A stretch of 64,000 bases of DNA, taken from contig NZ_CP023737.1 of NCBI RefSeq assembly GCF_002752655.1, positions 3,062,001-3,126,000 of the forward strand, in the 5' to 3' direction. The notes below the pieces were generated by a model. That model was not told where the DNA came from, ran no database searches, and saw only the letters and a program-made list of their open reading frames with translations. Source of the DNA: Methylosinus trichosporium OB3b (GTDB lineage Bacteria > Pseudomonadota > Alphaproteobacteria > Rhizobiales > Beijerinckiaceae). Shown piece after piece: positions 35,828 to 48,565 of the stretch (its first letter is position 1; the number at the start of each line of letters is the position of its first letter). The position numbers and the translations under genes are program-made.

Positions 35828-36487
35828 ATGAGTGACGTTGTAAACGACCGACCCACGGTCGAAAAAGCCACAGTAAGCGCTCCACCGGATTACTCGAAGA
35901 TCTACGAGGCGGTCTGGCGAAACATGGAGCGCGAAAACACGCTTATGAATTACCGGAATCAGTGGTCTATCGTCCTAAGCGGCGGCATCCTCGCGACGCA
36001 GGGCGTTCTTTTGACCGCGCTCAAGGACTTCGAGAGGGACAAGGTCGATCATCTGTTCTCTGGCAGCGTTTTGGCCTTGATGTTTTTCCTCTCTTGCTTG
36101 GCCGTGTTTTTTTGCCTCAAAACCAATGAAGGCGTTCAGGCGGCGCAGAACCAACTCGAGTACCTGAAAGGTCACTACGAGCAATTTCGTGCCGGAGAAT
36201 GCTCGGGCAATTTGTTTGAAGCGACGCTGCGATATCCGAGACCGTTCGGAGATCCGCACGACCACAACAAAGGGAATGCCGCCGCCTTGGTCTTTCCGAA
36301 GGTGATGCTGACAATTTGGGCCGTCTTTGCGCTAATCGAAGGTGCGAGCGCTTCGATAATGATCGCCGACGGCCTCCGCCGCGATCTGCACGAAACAAAG
36401 CTCCCGGCTCAACCGCCGAGTCCTGCGGACTCGTCCTCGACGTTGCGTAACCCCTCGGGCGCGATGACGCCGCATTCGAACAAGTGA
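35828..36487 (+). CDS. Hypothetical membrane protein, 219 aa
   Basis: Starts at ATG 35828 after a GGATGGGATAAG stretch. Three hydrophobic segments are predicted near residues 46-64 (WSIVLSGGILATQGVLLTAL), 76-96 (SGSVLALMFFLSCLAVFFCL) and 152-175 (KVMLTIWAVFALIEGASAS). The N-terminus is soluble and the C-terminus Pro/Ser-rich. The segment IYEAVWRNMERENTLMNYRN before the first helix resembles RipA-like small integral membrane hypotheticals (from memory); no function is known. Standalone gene. Confidence 0.75.
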   Translation: MSDVVNDRPTVEKATVSAPPDYSKIYEAVWRNMERENTLMNYRNQWSIVLSGGILATQGVLLTALKDFERDKVDHLFSGSVLALMFFLSCLAVFFCLKTNEGVQAAQNQLEYLKGHYEQFRAGECSGNLFEATLRYPRPFGDPHDHNKGNAAALVFPKVMLTIWAVFALIEGASASIMIADGLRRDLHETKLPAQPPSPADSSSTLRNPSGAMTPHSNK

Positions 36488-36989
36488 ACGCAGAGAGCAA
36501 TGGTGCGTTGGCGAATGAGCAGTGTCCTCGCCGGTGCAGCATCAATAGCGATTGCTGATCGACATCCTGGACCGGCGACCGCATTCTTCTCTCGGCTATG
36601 CAACTGGGCGTAGTAGAGAGCATTGAGCTTGTTCGGCGCGTTCCCTGCGCGGGCGCGACTGCGAGTCAAGGGGAGCCGTAACGATACGGTTCTCGATCTG
36701 CAACGGCCCGACTGCGACCGGGCTGAAGAGGTCGCGGACACTGGGAGCCCTGTGTTCTTGCATCGATTATTCCTCCGGCGACGACTACGCTGCCTCTCCG
36801 TTCAGGCCGACCGCAGAGAGACGTTATGGCGGCGCTCCCAATCAAGTCCAAATCTCAAGGCCCGCCGGTCACTACGAGTGGCCAAATCCGGCTTTGAGCG
36901 CTCGCCCGTCGATGTGCGGGTCTTGCCCTGCGCCTACATGAACAGCAGCGGCGGTCGCGGTCGCCGCCTTGCTCGAGCCGGAGGCCGAG
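36488..36989. other. About 500-bp spacer without a gene
   Basis: I see no recognisable gene. Both strands carry only short Arg-rich frames. It ends with a GGAGG ribosome site at 36980-36984, which serves the truncated DUF5996 gene. Confidence 0.5.
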
Positions 36990-37239
36990 ATGAGCGCTCC
37001 CGGAACCGATCGGGAAATTTGGCCGAGCCTTCCCTATGAGCGATGGCGAGACACTTGCGTCACCCTGCAATTATGGACACAGATCGTCGGCAAGATCCGT
37101 CTTTCGTTCACCCCTTGGCTCAACCATTCCTGGCATGTGGCCCTCTATGTGACGGCGCGCGGCCTGACCACGTCGCCCATTCCCTTCGGAGAGCGCGCTT
37201 TTCAAATCGATTTCGATTTCATCGATCATATGTTGCATC
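36990..37239 (+). pseudogene. DUF5996 protein, 3' end removed by IS66
   Basis: The 83 visible codons (WPSLPYERWRDTCVTLQLWT, QIVGKIRLSFTPWLNHSWHV, LYVTARGLTTSPIPFGERAF, QIDFDFIDHML) are the N-terminus of a DUF5996 protein, usually about 300 aa. A GGAGG ribosome site fits ATG 36990. The reading frame runs directly into GTAAGCG, the IS66 terminus at 37240. The rest of the gene is not found on the other side of the IS, implying a deletion. Function of the family is unknown. Confidence 0.85.
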
Positions 37240-37338
37240 GTAAGCGCCGTTGTGACCCCATTGATTCTTCGGGTTCGGAAGGACTTTTGGATGTGAGATT
37301 CTTCGGAGGGACAGCCATGTCTCTGGAAGGATCCGAAG

Positions 37339-37746
37339 ATGAATGAGAATGCGACGGTCGATACGGCTTTTGGCGCGGGATTTGTGGGACGTGTGGATTT
37401 TCGTCGTTCACGTTCGGGCAATCGGCTGTGGTCGAAGGAGCTGAAGGGCCGGATCGTGCGAGAAAGCCTCGCGCCTGGAGCGCGCGTCGCCGATGTCGCC
37501 CGCAAATATCGGATATACGCGCAGCAATTGACGCAATGGCGCCGCCAGGCGCGCACCGGGCGGCTCGCGCTTGTGACCGACGGTCCCGCGGAGTTCGTGG
37601 AGATCGAGCTCGAGCAGCCGTCCGTTCGTAATGAGAGCGATGCGAAGATCGAGATCGTCGTCGGCAAGGTCGTGTTGCGGCTGGAGCAGGACACCGCGTC
37701 GACGCGCATCGCCGAGATCATGACGGCGCTGGAGCGTGGCGCGTGA
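37339..37746 (+). CDS. tnpA: IS66 TnpA
   Basis: A protein of 135 aa with the IS66/IS3-type HTH (KELKGRIVRESLAPGARVAD, RKYRIYAQQLTQWRRQART) and a C-terminal strand region (KIEIVVGKVVLRLEQD, RIAEIMTALERG). Overlaps tnpB by 4 bp (GTGA). It belongs to a different IS66 subgroup from the element at 1-2345, as their sequences differ widely. Intact in frame but stranded in a truncated element. Confidence 0.9.
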   Translation: MNENATVDTAFGAGFVGRVDFRRSRSGNRLWSKELKGRIVRESLAPGARVADVARKYRIYAQQLTQWRRQARTGRLALVTDGPAEFVEIELEQPSVRNESDAKIEIVVGKVVLRLEQDTASTRIAEIMTALERGA

Positions 37747-38096
37747 TCATTCCGTCGCAAGGGTTGCGGATCGTGCTCGCCGTGCGTCCCGTCGATTTTC
37801 GCTGCGGGCATGATGCGCTGGCCGCTCTGGTGCAAAACAAGCTCGGACTCGATCCGCATTCCGGCCTCATAGTCGTGTTCCGCTCGAAGCGAAGGGATCG
37901 CTTGAAGATTTTGTTGTGGGACGGAACCGGACTCGTGCTGATCTACAAGCGTCTTGGCGATAACGGTTTTTCTTGGCCGCAGGTCAGCGACGGCGTCCTG
38001 CAATTGAGCCGGGTGCAGTTCGAAGCTCTATTCGACGGGCTCGACTGGAAGCGCGTCGGCGAGCGGATCGTGGCGACGCCGACCGCGGCGAACTGA
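37743..38096 (+). CDS. tnpB: IS66 TnpB (Orf2)
   Basis: A protein of 117 aa starting at GTG 37743. Signature VRPVDFRCGHDALAALVQNK and VVFRSKRRDRLKILLWDGTG are typical IS66 Orf2 blocks. The gene is complete and lies 49 bp upstream of the tnpC fragment. Not expected to be useful without tnpC unless supplied by another IS66 copy. Confidence 0.92.
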   Translation: MIIPSQGLRIVLAVRPVDFRCGHDALAALVQNKLGLDPHSGLIVVFRSKRRDRLKILLWDGTGLVLIYKRLGDNGFSWPQVSDGVLQLSRVQFEALFDGLDWKRVGERIVATPTAAN

Positions 38097-38145
38097 TCGC
38101 AACTTCGGCTTCATTCGGCGCCTTGCTTGCGATAGATTCGCCGAC

Positions 38146-38244
38146 ATGACGCCGAGCTTCGATCCCGCCAGACTCGCAGAGCTGCCTGCCGATCTGCGCG
38201 CCGAACTACGCGCATTGTTCGAAGCTCAACGCGCCTTGTTCTGA
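38146..38244 (+). pseudogene. tnpC: IS66 tnpC, first 32 codons only
   Basis: The start [20 protein letters not shown] is a normal TnpC N-terminus. After AQRALF the frame meets TGA created by the junction with the DUF2905 gene. All catalytic parts are missing. Confidence 0.82.
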
Positions 38245-38404
38245 TCCTCGTCGGCTTGGCCTGGCTCATCGGCGAGCGGCTCGGCCTCGGCCGCCTGCCC
38301 GGCGACATAATGGTCGAACACGGCGACTTCCGCCTCTATATTCCCATCACGACATCGCTGATCGTCAGCGTCGCGCTGAGCGTCGTATTCTGGTTTTTCA
38401 ATCG

Positions 38405-38408
<4 letters not shown>
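38241..38408 (+). pseudogene. DUF2905 membrane protein, N-terminus lost
   Basis: Fifty-five codons remain: [20 protein letters not shown], then [20 protein letters not shown] and FWFFNR, the typical DUF2905 pattern of two short membrane segments separated by a conserved LGRLPGDI turn. The family is about 65-75 aa, so only the first 10-15 residues and the start codon are gone. Its stop overlaps the ATPase start in ATGA, suggesting they formed an operon before the IS66 event. Confidence 0.82.
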
Positions 38409-41278
<2,870 letters not shown>

Positions 41279-44200
41279 CTCCGGCGCGAGGCAAGCGGAA
41301 GCCCTTGACGAGCGCATAGATCGCCGGAATGACGACGAGCGTCAGCGCCGTCGAGGACGCCATGCCGCCGATCATCGGCGCCGCGATGCGCTGCATGACC
41401 TCCGAGCCCGCGCCATGGCTCCAGAGGATCGGCAGCAGGCCGGCGATGATGGCCGTGACCGTCATCATCTTCGGGCGCACGCGCTCGACGGCGCCGCGCA
41501 TGATCGCTTCGTGCAGATCGGCGCGCGTGAAGGCGCGGCACTGCGCGACCCGCTCGGCGGCGATCTCTTTCATGGCCTGATCCAGATAGATCAGCATGAC
41601 GACGCCGGTCTCAGCGGCGACGCCGGCGAGCGCGATGAATCCGACCGCAGCGGCGACCGAGAGATTGAAGCCCATCATCCACATCGCCCACACGCCGCCG
41701 ACGAGCGCGAAAGGCAAGGACGCCATCACGATCAGCGTCTCCGTCGAGCGACGGAAATTGAGATAGAGCAGCAGGAAGATGATCGCGAGCGTCAGTGGAA
41801 CGACGAGCTTCAATCGCGACTCGGCGCGCTGCATATATTCGAACTGCCCGCTCCAGGTCACATAGGCTCCAGCGGGAAAAGAAACCGATTGCGCAACGGC
41901 TTTCTGCGCCTCGGCGACATAGGAGCTGAGATCGCGGTCGCGCACGTCGACGAAGACATAGACCGCGAGCTGGCCGTTCTCCGTGCGGATCGACGTCGGC
42001 CCGCGCGTGAGCTCGATCCTCGCGACTTCACCCAGAGGAACTGCGCCGCTGCGCGGCAGCGGGACGAGCACTTCTCTCGCGATCGTCTGCGGATCGGAGC
42101 GGAACTCGCGCGGATAGCGGATGTTGACGCCATAGCGCTCGCGCCCTTCGACCGTCGTCGTGATCGTCTCGCCGCCGAGCCCGGTGGCGATCACCTCCTG
42201 CACATCGCCGATCATCAGATTATAGCGCGCGAGCGCCGCGTGATCGGGGACGATGTCGAGGAAATAGCCGCCGTTGACGCGCTCGGCATAGGCGCTCGCC
42301 GTGCCGGGAACGCGCTTCAGCACGGCCTCGACTTGCTTTGCGACGCGCTCCATCTGCGCGAGATCGCGGCCGAAGATCTTCACGCCGACCGGCGTGCGAA
42401 TGCCCGTCGCGAGCATGTCGACGCGCGCCTTGATCGGCATGGTCCAGGCGTTGGAGACGCCGGGAAATTGCAGAGCGGCGTCGAGCTCGGCGACGAGCTT
42501 GTCTGTCGTCATTCCCGGCCGCCATTGATCTTTCGGCTTCAGGCTGACGACCGTCTCGAACATTTCGAGCGGCGCCGGATCGGTCGCCGTCGCGGCGCGG
42601 CCCGCCTTGCCATAGGCGGCCGCGACCTCGGGAAAAGATTTGATGATGCGGTCCTGCGTCTGCAGCAGCTCCGCGGCCTTGGTGACGGAGAGCCCGGGCA
42701 GAGTCGTCGGCATATAGAGCAAGGCGCCTTCATCCAGCGTCGGCATGAACTCTCCGCCGAGCTGGCGCGCCGGAACGATCGTCGCGACGATCGCGAGAAA
42801 TGCGAGAAGGATCGTCGCCGTCTTCGCCTTCAGGACGCGCGCGATGATCGGGCGATAGAGAAAAATCAGCGCGCGATTGATCGGATTTTTCGTCTCCGGC
42901 ATGATGCTTCCGCGCACGAAGACGACCATCAGCGCCGGAACCAGCGTCACCGAGAGCAGCGCCGCCGCCGCCATGGAAAAAGTCTTGGTGAAAGCCAGCG
43001 GCGCGAACAGCCTTCCCTCCTGCGCCTCCAGCGTGAAGATCGGCAGAAAGGACACGGTGATGACGAGCAGGCTGAAGAACAGCGCCGGCCCGACCTCGCT
43101 CGCCGCCTCGATCACTATGTCGATGCGGGGCTTTTCCGGCGGCGCGCGCTCCAGATGCTTGTGGGCGTTCTCGATCATCACAATCGCGGCGTCGACCATC
43201 GCGCCGATGGCGATGGCGACGCCTCCGAGGCTCATAATGTTGGAGCCGAGGCCGAGCGCCTTCATCGCCGCGAAGGCGATCAGCACGCCGACCGGCAGCA
43301 TGATCACCGCGACGAGCGCGCTGCGCAAATGCAGCAGGAATGCTGCGCAGACGAGGGCGACGATGACACTCTCCTCGACGAGTGTCCCGCGCAATGTCTC
43401 GATCGCCGCATGAATGAGCTGCGAGCGATCATAGACGGTCGCAATCTCGACGCCCTTCGGCAGCGCGGGCGCGAGCCGGGCGAGCGCCGCCTTCACATTG
43501 TCGATCACGCTCAGCGCATTGACGCCATAGCGTTGCAGCGCGATTCCGCTCGCGACCTCGCCCTCGCCGTCGAGCTCGGCGACGCCGCGCCTCTCGTCCG
43601 GCCCGAGCTCCACCCGCGCGACGTCGCGCAGCAGCAGCGGCGTGCCGTTCTCCGCGCGCAGGCCGATGTGCTCAATGTCGGCGGCGCTCTTCAGATAGCC
43701 GCGGCCGCGCACGATGAACTCGAATTCTGAGAGCTCCACCGTGCGGCCGCCGACATCCGTATTGCTGGCGCGGATCGCCTCGCGCAGCTGCTTCAAGGAG
43801 ACGCCGAGCGCGCGCAGCCGATTCGGATCGACGACGACATTATATTGCTTGACGAAGCCGCCGACGCTCGCGACCTCCGCCACGCCTTCGGCCTTAGAGA
43901 GGCCGTAGCGCAATGTCCAATCCTGCAGCGAGCGCAGCTCGGCGAGCGTCATCTCCTTGGCGACGAGCGCATATTGATAGACCCAGCCGACCCCGGTCGC
44001 ATCGGGACCGAGCGTCGGCGTCACGCCCTGCGGCAGCTTCTTGGCCGCGGCGCTCAAATATTCGAGCACGCGCGAGCGCGCCCAATAGAGATCGACGCCA
44101 TCCTCGAAGATCACATAGACGAAGGAGACGCCGAAGAAGGAGAAGCCGCGCACCACCTTGGAGCGCGGCACGGTCAGCATCGCGCTCGTCAGCGGATAGG

Positions 44201-44392
44201 TGACCTGATCCTCGACCACCTGCGGCGTCTGCCCCGGATATTCCGTGTAGACGATCGCCTGCACGTCGGACAGGTCGGGAAGCGCGTCGAGCGGCAGCGT
44301 GCGCAGCGCATAGGTTCCCGCCCCGACCGCAAAACCTGCGCCGAGAAAGACGAGGACGAGATTGCGCGCCGACCAGGCGATGAGACGGGAGA

Positions 44393-45922
44393 TCATCGCT
44401 CCGTCTCCGCTCCCGCGAGCGTCTGCAGCGCCGCCCGCAGATTGCTTTCCGAGTCGATGAGAAAATTGGCCGCCGTCACCACCCGGTCCGTCTCGTCGAG
44501 CCCGCTCCTTACCTCGACGAATCCCTCGCCGCGCCGGCCGAGCGTCACCTCGCGCGGCTCGAAACGCCCATCGCCCTTGTCGAGCAGCACGAGCGCGCGC
44601 TTGCCGGTCTCGATCACCGCGCTCTCGGGCGCGGTCACGATCTGCTCCGCGTCGCCGGCCAGAATCTCCGCCTCGACATACATGTCGGGCCGCAGGGTCA
44701 GATCGGCGTTGGCTAGCTCGATGCGCACGCGCGCCGTGCGCGTCTCGCGATTGATCTGCGGATAGACGACTGTCACCTTGCCCGTGAACACGCGATCGGG
44801 AAGGCCGCGCGCTCTGATCTCGACAGGCTGGCCGACGCGCAGCCGCGCATAATCCTGCTCGGCGACGTCGACGAGCGCCCAGACGACGGAGAGATCGGCG
44901 ATCCGAAAAAGCACTTGCCCGGCTTCCGCCTTCATTCCGTCGACGGCGCTGCGTTCGAGAATGACGCCGTCGCGCGGCGCGGGCCAGGAGACGCTCGCCG
45001 GCACGCGGCGGCTGCGAGATATTTCGGCGATGAATTCCAACGGCGCGTTCAGCGTCTCGAGCTTCCTCCGCACGCCCTCGAGCAAACCCGTGTCCCCGCT
45101 CCGAGCGTTCGCAAAAGCGAGATAATCCGCCGCCGCAGCGGCGATGGCCGGCGAATAGAGCCGCGCCAGCGGCTGACCTTTGAAGACGCGCGCGCCTGTC
45201 GTGACATCGGCGACCTTCTCGACAAAAGCCTCGGAGCGCGTCGCGACCACGGCGACGCGGCGCTCGTCGACCTGCACTGAGCCGGGCACGCGAATCCTGG
45301 CGACGAGCGGCCGGCGCCGGACCAATTCTGCGCGCACGCCCGCGCGCTGGATTTTTCCGGGCGCGATGCGCAGCCTGCCATCGACCTCGACGTCCTCCCC
45401 TTCATAGACGGGCGTGTAATCCATGCCCATCGAATCCTTTTTCGGAATAGCCGATACATCCGGCAGACCCATCGGATTGCGGTAATAGAGGATGCGTTTC
45501 GCGCGTGGCTTTGTGGAGAGCTCTGAGAGGATCGCACGCAGATCGGCCGGCCGGACCGGCAGATAATCCATCCCCATGCCGTCCTTTCGCGGGAACGAGG
45601 AGATATCGTCGCCACCCATCGGATCGCGATAGAAGAGCGGCTCGTCGCGCGAGGTTGCGGGCGGGTCGGGAAGCTTCGCGAGCGGCCCGATCTGCGAGCG
45701 GCGCACGGGCAGAAACTCCATACCCATTCCGTCCTTGCGAGGATCGCGCGAAACCTCCGCGCCGCCCACCGGGTCTCGGTAGAAGAGAATGGGATCGTCG
45801 AGCGCGGCGGCCGGCGCCGGGTGATCCGACCGGGCCGCGTCGGAACGGGAAGCGTGAAGCATGGACGCGGTCACGCTCGCGGCGAGCGCGAGCGCGCCGA
45901 GAAGAGGCGCGTAAGGAGGCAT
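44393..45922 (-). CDS. cusB: CusB-type periplasmic adaptor with three metal-binding repeats
   Basis: A protein of 509 aa from ATG 45922, with an N-terminal signal/anchor (LLGALALAASVTASML). Three tandem heavy-metal-binding repeats follow at about residues 45-150, each ending in KDGMGMEFLPV, KDGMGMDYLPV or KDSMGMDYTPV and each starting FYRDP or YYRNP. Then comes the adaptor core with lipoyl/hairpin and beta-barrel parts (VRIRVPGSVQVDERRVAVVA, QPVEIRARGLPDRVFTGKVT). Typical CusB has a single such domain or none. It feeds Cu(I)/Ag(I) to CusA. Confidence 0.9.
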   Translation of the reverse strand: MPPYAPLLGALALAASVTASMLHASRSDAARSDHPAPAAALDDPILFYRDPVGGAEVSRDPRKDGMGMEFLPVRRSQIGPLAKLPDPPATSRDEPLFYRDPMGGDDISSFPRKDGMGMDYLPVRPADLRAILSELSTKPRAKRILYYRNPMGLPDVSAIPKKDSMGMDYTPVYEGEDVEVDGRLRIAPGKIQRAGVRAELVRRRPLVARIRVPGSVQVDERRVAVVATRSEAFVEKVADVTTGARVFKGQPLARLYSPAIAAAAADYLAFANARSGDTGLLEGVRRKLETLNAPLEFIAEISRSRRVPASVSWPAPRDGVILERSAVDGMKAEAGQVLFRIADLSVVWALVDVAEQDYARLRVGQPVEIRARGLPDRVFTGKVTVVYPQINRETRTARVRIELANADLTLRPDMYVEAEILAGDAEQIVTAPESAVIETGKRALVLLDKGDGRFEPREVTLGRRGEGFVEVRSGLDETDRVVTAANFLIDSESNLRAALQTLAGAETER

Positions 45923-46011
45923 AGTTTCGATCTCCGGCCGCAGCGGCGGCGGATTGCGTTGAAGCTCGGAAAGCCGGCCGTCGCGAGAGCGGCGGCGCCG
46001 GCGGTGCGGCT

Positions 46012-46341
46012 TCAGGCGATCGGAGGTCGAAGGTCGGGAGAACCGGTCAGGGAGGCGGGATCGGCGTCGCTCGTCGCGACGATCGCCTCCGTCGAGGGCA
46101 TGACTGGTAGGCGGAAGAAGGCTTCGACCGGGCCGGCGGCCACTGGAATCTGAACGCAGGATATGGCCGCACAATCATCCGCGGCCCGGGAGCGCTGGTC
46201 TCCAACGGCCTTGTGGCAGTCTTCCATCGTCGCGGCGCTCATGCCATCGCATCCATGATCGGCGCGCGGCGCCAGCCCCGCGCCGATCAGCAGCGAGACC
46301 AACGCGGCCATAGGAAGAAGCGCGCGGAGCAGACGAAGCAT
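46012..46341 (-). CDS. Small exported Cys-containing protein before cusB
   Basis: A 109-aa protein with a clear signal peptide (LLRALLPMAALVSLLIGAGL, cleavage near residue 25). The mature part contains four cysteines (HGCDGM, EDCHKA, DDCAAISC) among Met/His residues. It lies 89 bp upstream of cusB on the same strand and is likely co-transcribed. I do not recognise a family. A periplasmic copper-binding or chaperone role is plausible from composition and position but unproven. Confidence 0.72.
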   Translation of the reverse strand: MLRLLRALLPMAALVSLLIGAGLAPRADHGCDGMSAATMEDCHKAVGDQRSRAADDCAAISCVQIPVAAGPVEAFFRLPVMPSTEAIVATSDADPASLTGSPDLRPPIA

Positions 46342-46914
46342 GGAACCAATCTATCACCGGCGAGCGAAAGCGCAAACCTGACGTCTTCCACATACGGCGA
46401 GAGCCGACTGGATTATAGGGCCGGACTTGCCAGCCACGATTCGACACGGAGTATTCTAACCGGTTTTCGAGGGTCCAAAGAAACGCCCCGCCGCTTCATC
46501 CACGGTCGGGGCGCATCTCGTACCTCAGGCTCAGGGGGAACCTTCGGCATTCTCAAGACTAAGGGCGAAGGCTCGGCCGAGCAAGGCTGCCGGGCGGACG
46601 CGGATCGCCTGGGTCGAACTGGCCGGTCGGGCAATGACACATACATCGCTGGTTCGGTGCTCTCCCCCTTCCTCGAGCATCGCGTCTCGGCTGGTCGACA
46701 TTCGATTCAACAATCGAGCGACAATGCTTGTAAAGCGCGGCCGCGAGACGAAGCTTGGCTCCGACGCCACTTCGATAAATTTGACAGGGTTTGAGCGAAA
46801 TGACCGCGCGGGGGCGGCGTCCATCTCTTGTGCGGCCCCTCACTCTCGCATATTTTTTGGAATGAAATTTCAGGCGAACGGCGCGCCGCCGTTCAAGGAG
46901 AAAGCGAGACAGCG
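46342..46914. other. 573-bp divergent spacer
   Basis: Separates the cus operon (minus) from the reductase (plus). No gene found. Contains CGCCCCG at 46484 and CGGGGCG at 46507, which can form a hairpin, and promoter-like sequence near 46720-46860. A CueR or CusR-like box is not evident to me. Confidence 0.5.
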
Positions 46915-48447
46915 ATGTCGGAAGACCCGCAAAGTCCGATCGGCCCTGATTTCTCGCAGGGCGTCGCTCTCGCTGATCTCGCAGCCGCAGGGAAAATAAG
47001 CGGCCGCGTGGGCGAGGAAGAGGTTCTCGTCGTGGTTTGCGACGAGAAAATATTCGCCGTCGGCGCACATTGCACGCATTACCATGCGCCGCTGATCGAC
47101 GGCCTCGCCGAGGACGGCGTCCTTCGATGTCCCTGGCATCATGCGCTCTTCGATCTTGCGACGGGCGAAGCTCTGCATGCTCCCGCCTTCGCGCCGCTCG
47201 CTTGCTGGGAGATCGAGCGAGAGGGAGACAAGGTGTTCGTGCGAAAGCGCCTAAAATCGTCGGCGCGCGCGCCAAAAGTCGAGCCCTTCGAGACGAGCCT
47301 GGAAAATATCGTGATCATCGGTGCGGGCGCGGCGGCGTTCGCTGCAGCCGAGCAGCTGCGGCGCAAGGGCTATGGCGGAAAAATCGTCATGGTCAGCGAC
47401 GACGCCGATCCGCCGGTCGATCGTCCGAACTTGTCCAAGGATTATCTCGCCGGAAACGCCCCTGAAGAATGGCTGCCGCTGGGAACGGATGAATTCGATC
47501 TCGAGCGCGAGGTCGATTTGCATCTCGGCGCGCGCGCCACGCAACTCGACCCGGACAAGAGGACAGTGACGCTCGCCGATGGGACGACGCTCGCATACGA
47601 CCGCCTATTGCTGGCGACAGGCGCCGAACCCATTCGCCTTTCCATCCCCGGAGCCGATTTGCCGCATGTCCGCACGCTCAGGTCGTTGATGGATTGCCGG
47701 GCAATCATCGAGCGTCTTCCGACTGCGAGTCGGGCCGTGGTGCTCGGCGCAAGCTTCATCGGGCTCGAAGTCGCGGCGTCGCTTCGCGCGCGTGGGCTCG
47801 ACGTCCATGTCGTGGCTCCGGAGAAGCGGCCGATGGAACGCGTGCTCGGTCCGCAAATCGGCGATTTCGTGCGAAGCCTGCACGAACGACATGGTGTGGT
47901 CTTCCATCTCGATGATGTCGCTACCGGCGTTACGGAACGCCAGGTCGCCCTGAGAAGCGGCAGCGTGTTGGACGCCGACCTCGTTGTCTGCGGCGTCGGC
48001 GTCCGTCCTCGCCTGACGCTCGCGGAAGCGGCCGGTCTCGTCCTCGATCGAGGCGTCGTCGTCGACGCATTTCTCGAAACCAGCGCGCCGGGCGTCTTCG
48101 CGGCGGGCGACATCGCGCGCTGGCCGGATCCTCATAGTGGCAAGAACATTCGGGTCGAACATTGGAACGTCGCCGAAAGGCAGGGCCAGATCGCCGCGCT
48201 CAACATGCTCGGCGCGCGAAGGGTCTTCACGGCCGTCCCGTTCTTCTGGAGCCAGCATTACGACGTGGTCATCAATTATGTCGGCCACGCGGAAGCCTGG
48301 GATGAAATCGAGGTGGACGGCGACATCGCGTCGCGAGACTGCCTGCTGACCTATAAGGAGAATGGCCGCGTCATGGCGGTCGCCTCGATATTCCGTGACA
48401 TCGACAGCCTGCGCGCAGAAATCGCGATGGAGCGGATGCCGGCATAG
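46915..48447 (+). CDS. Rieske-FAD fusion ferredoxin/NAD(P)H reductase
   Basis: A protein of 510 aa from ATG 46915, with GGAG 13 bp upstream. Residues 15-110 form a Rieske [2Fe-2S] domain with both ligand pairs (HCTHYHAPL, CPWHHALFD). Residues 125 onward form a pyridine nucleotide-disulfide oxidoreductase: FAD motif IVIIGAGAAAFAAAEQL, NAD(P) motif AVVLGASFIGLEVAASL and the GVFAAGDIARW motif. This matches AIFM3/rubredoxin-reductase-like proteins that pass electrons to oxygenases or ferredoxins; the partner is unknown. Monocistronic and divergent from the cus operon. Confidence 0.9.
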   Translation: MSEDPQSPIGPDFSQGVALADLAAAGKISGRVGEEEVLVVVCDEKIFAVGAHCTHYHAPLIDGLAEDGVLRCPWHHALFDLATGEALHAPAFAPLACWEIEREGDKVFVRKRLKSSARAPKVEPFETSLENIVIIGAGAAAFAAAEQLRRKGYGGKIVMVSDDADPPVDRPNLSKDYLAGNAPEEWLPLGTDEFDLEREVDLHLGARATQLDPDKRTVTLADGTTLAYDRLLLATGAEPIRLSIPGADLPHVRTLRSLMDCRAIIERLPTASRAVVLGASFIGLEVAASLRARGLDVHVVAPEKRPMERVLGPQIGDFVRSLHERHGVVFHLDDVATGVTERQVALRSGSVLDADLVVCGVGVRPRLTLAEAAGLVLDRGVVVDAFLETSAPGVFAAGDIARWPDPHSGKNIRVEHWNVAERQGQIAALNMLGARRVFTAVPFFWSQHYDVVINYVGHAEAWDEIEVDGDIASRDCLLTYKENGRVMAVASIFRDIDSLRAEIAMERMPA

Positions 48448-48565
48448 ATATCATAGTGGTTATTGTGACGAGAAAATTGCTGTGATCGCAGCGATGTGCG
48501 CTGCGACCTTCGCGCCTGTTGTTCCGATGGCGTGCTCTTGACGGGTGCCCTTGTACTTGGGCCCT

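Larger units (their letters stand above)
37240..38240 (+). mobile_element. IS66-family element truncated in tnpC
   Basis: Begins with GTAAGCGCCGTTGTGACCCC at 37240, has intact tnpA and tnpB, and stops about 95 bp into tnpC, where DUF2905 coding sequence takes over at 38241. No right terminal repeat is present. The left junction is inside DUF5996 and the right inside DUF2905, so DNA between those two genes and most of the IS were deleted together. Confidence 0.88.

Noticed and set aside
41415..43730. A 771-codon plus-strand frame
   Set aside because: Antisense to cusA, with low-complexity composition (long Arg/Asp/His runs) and no domain.
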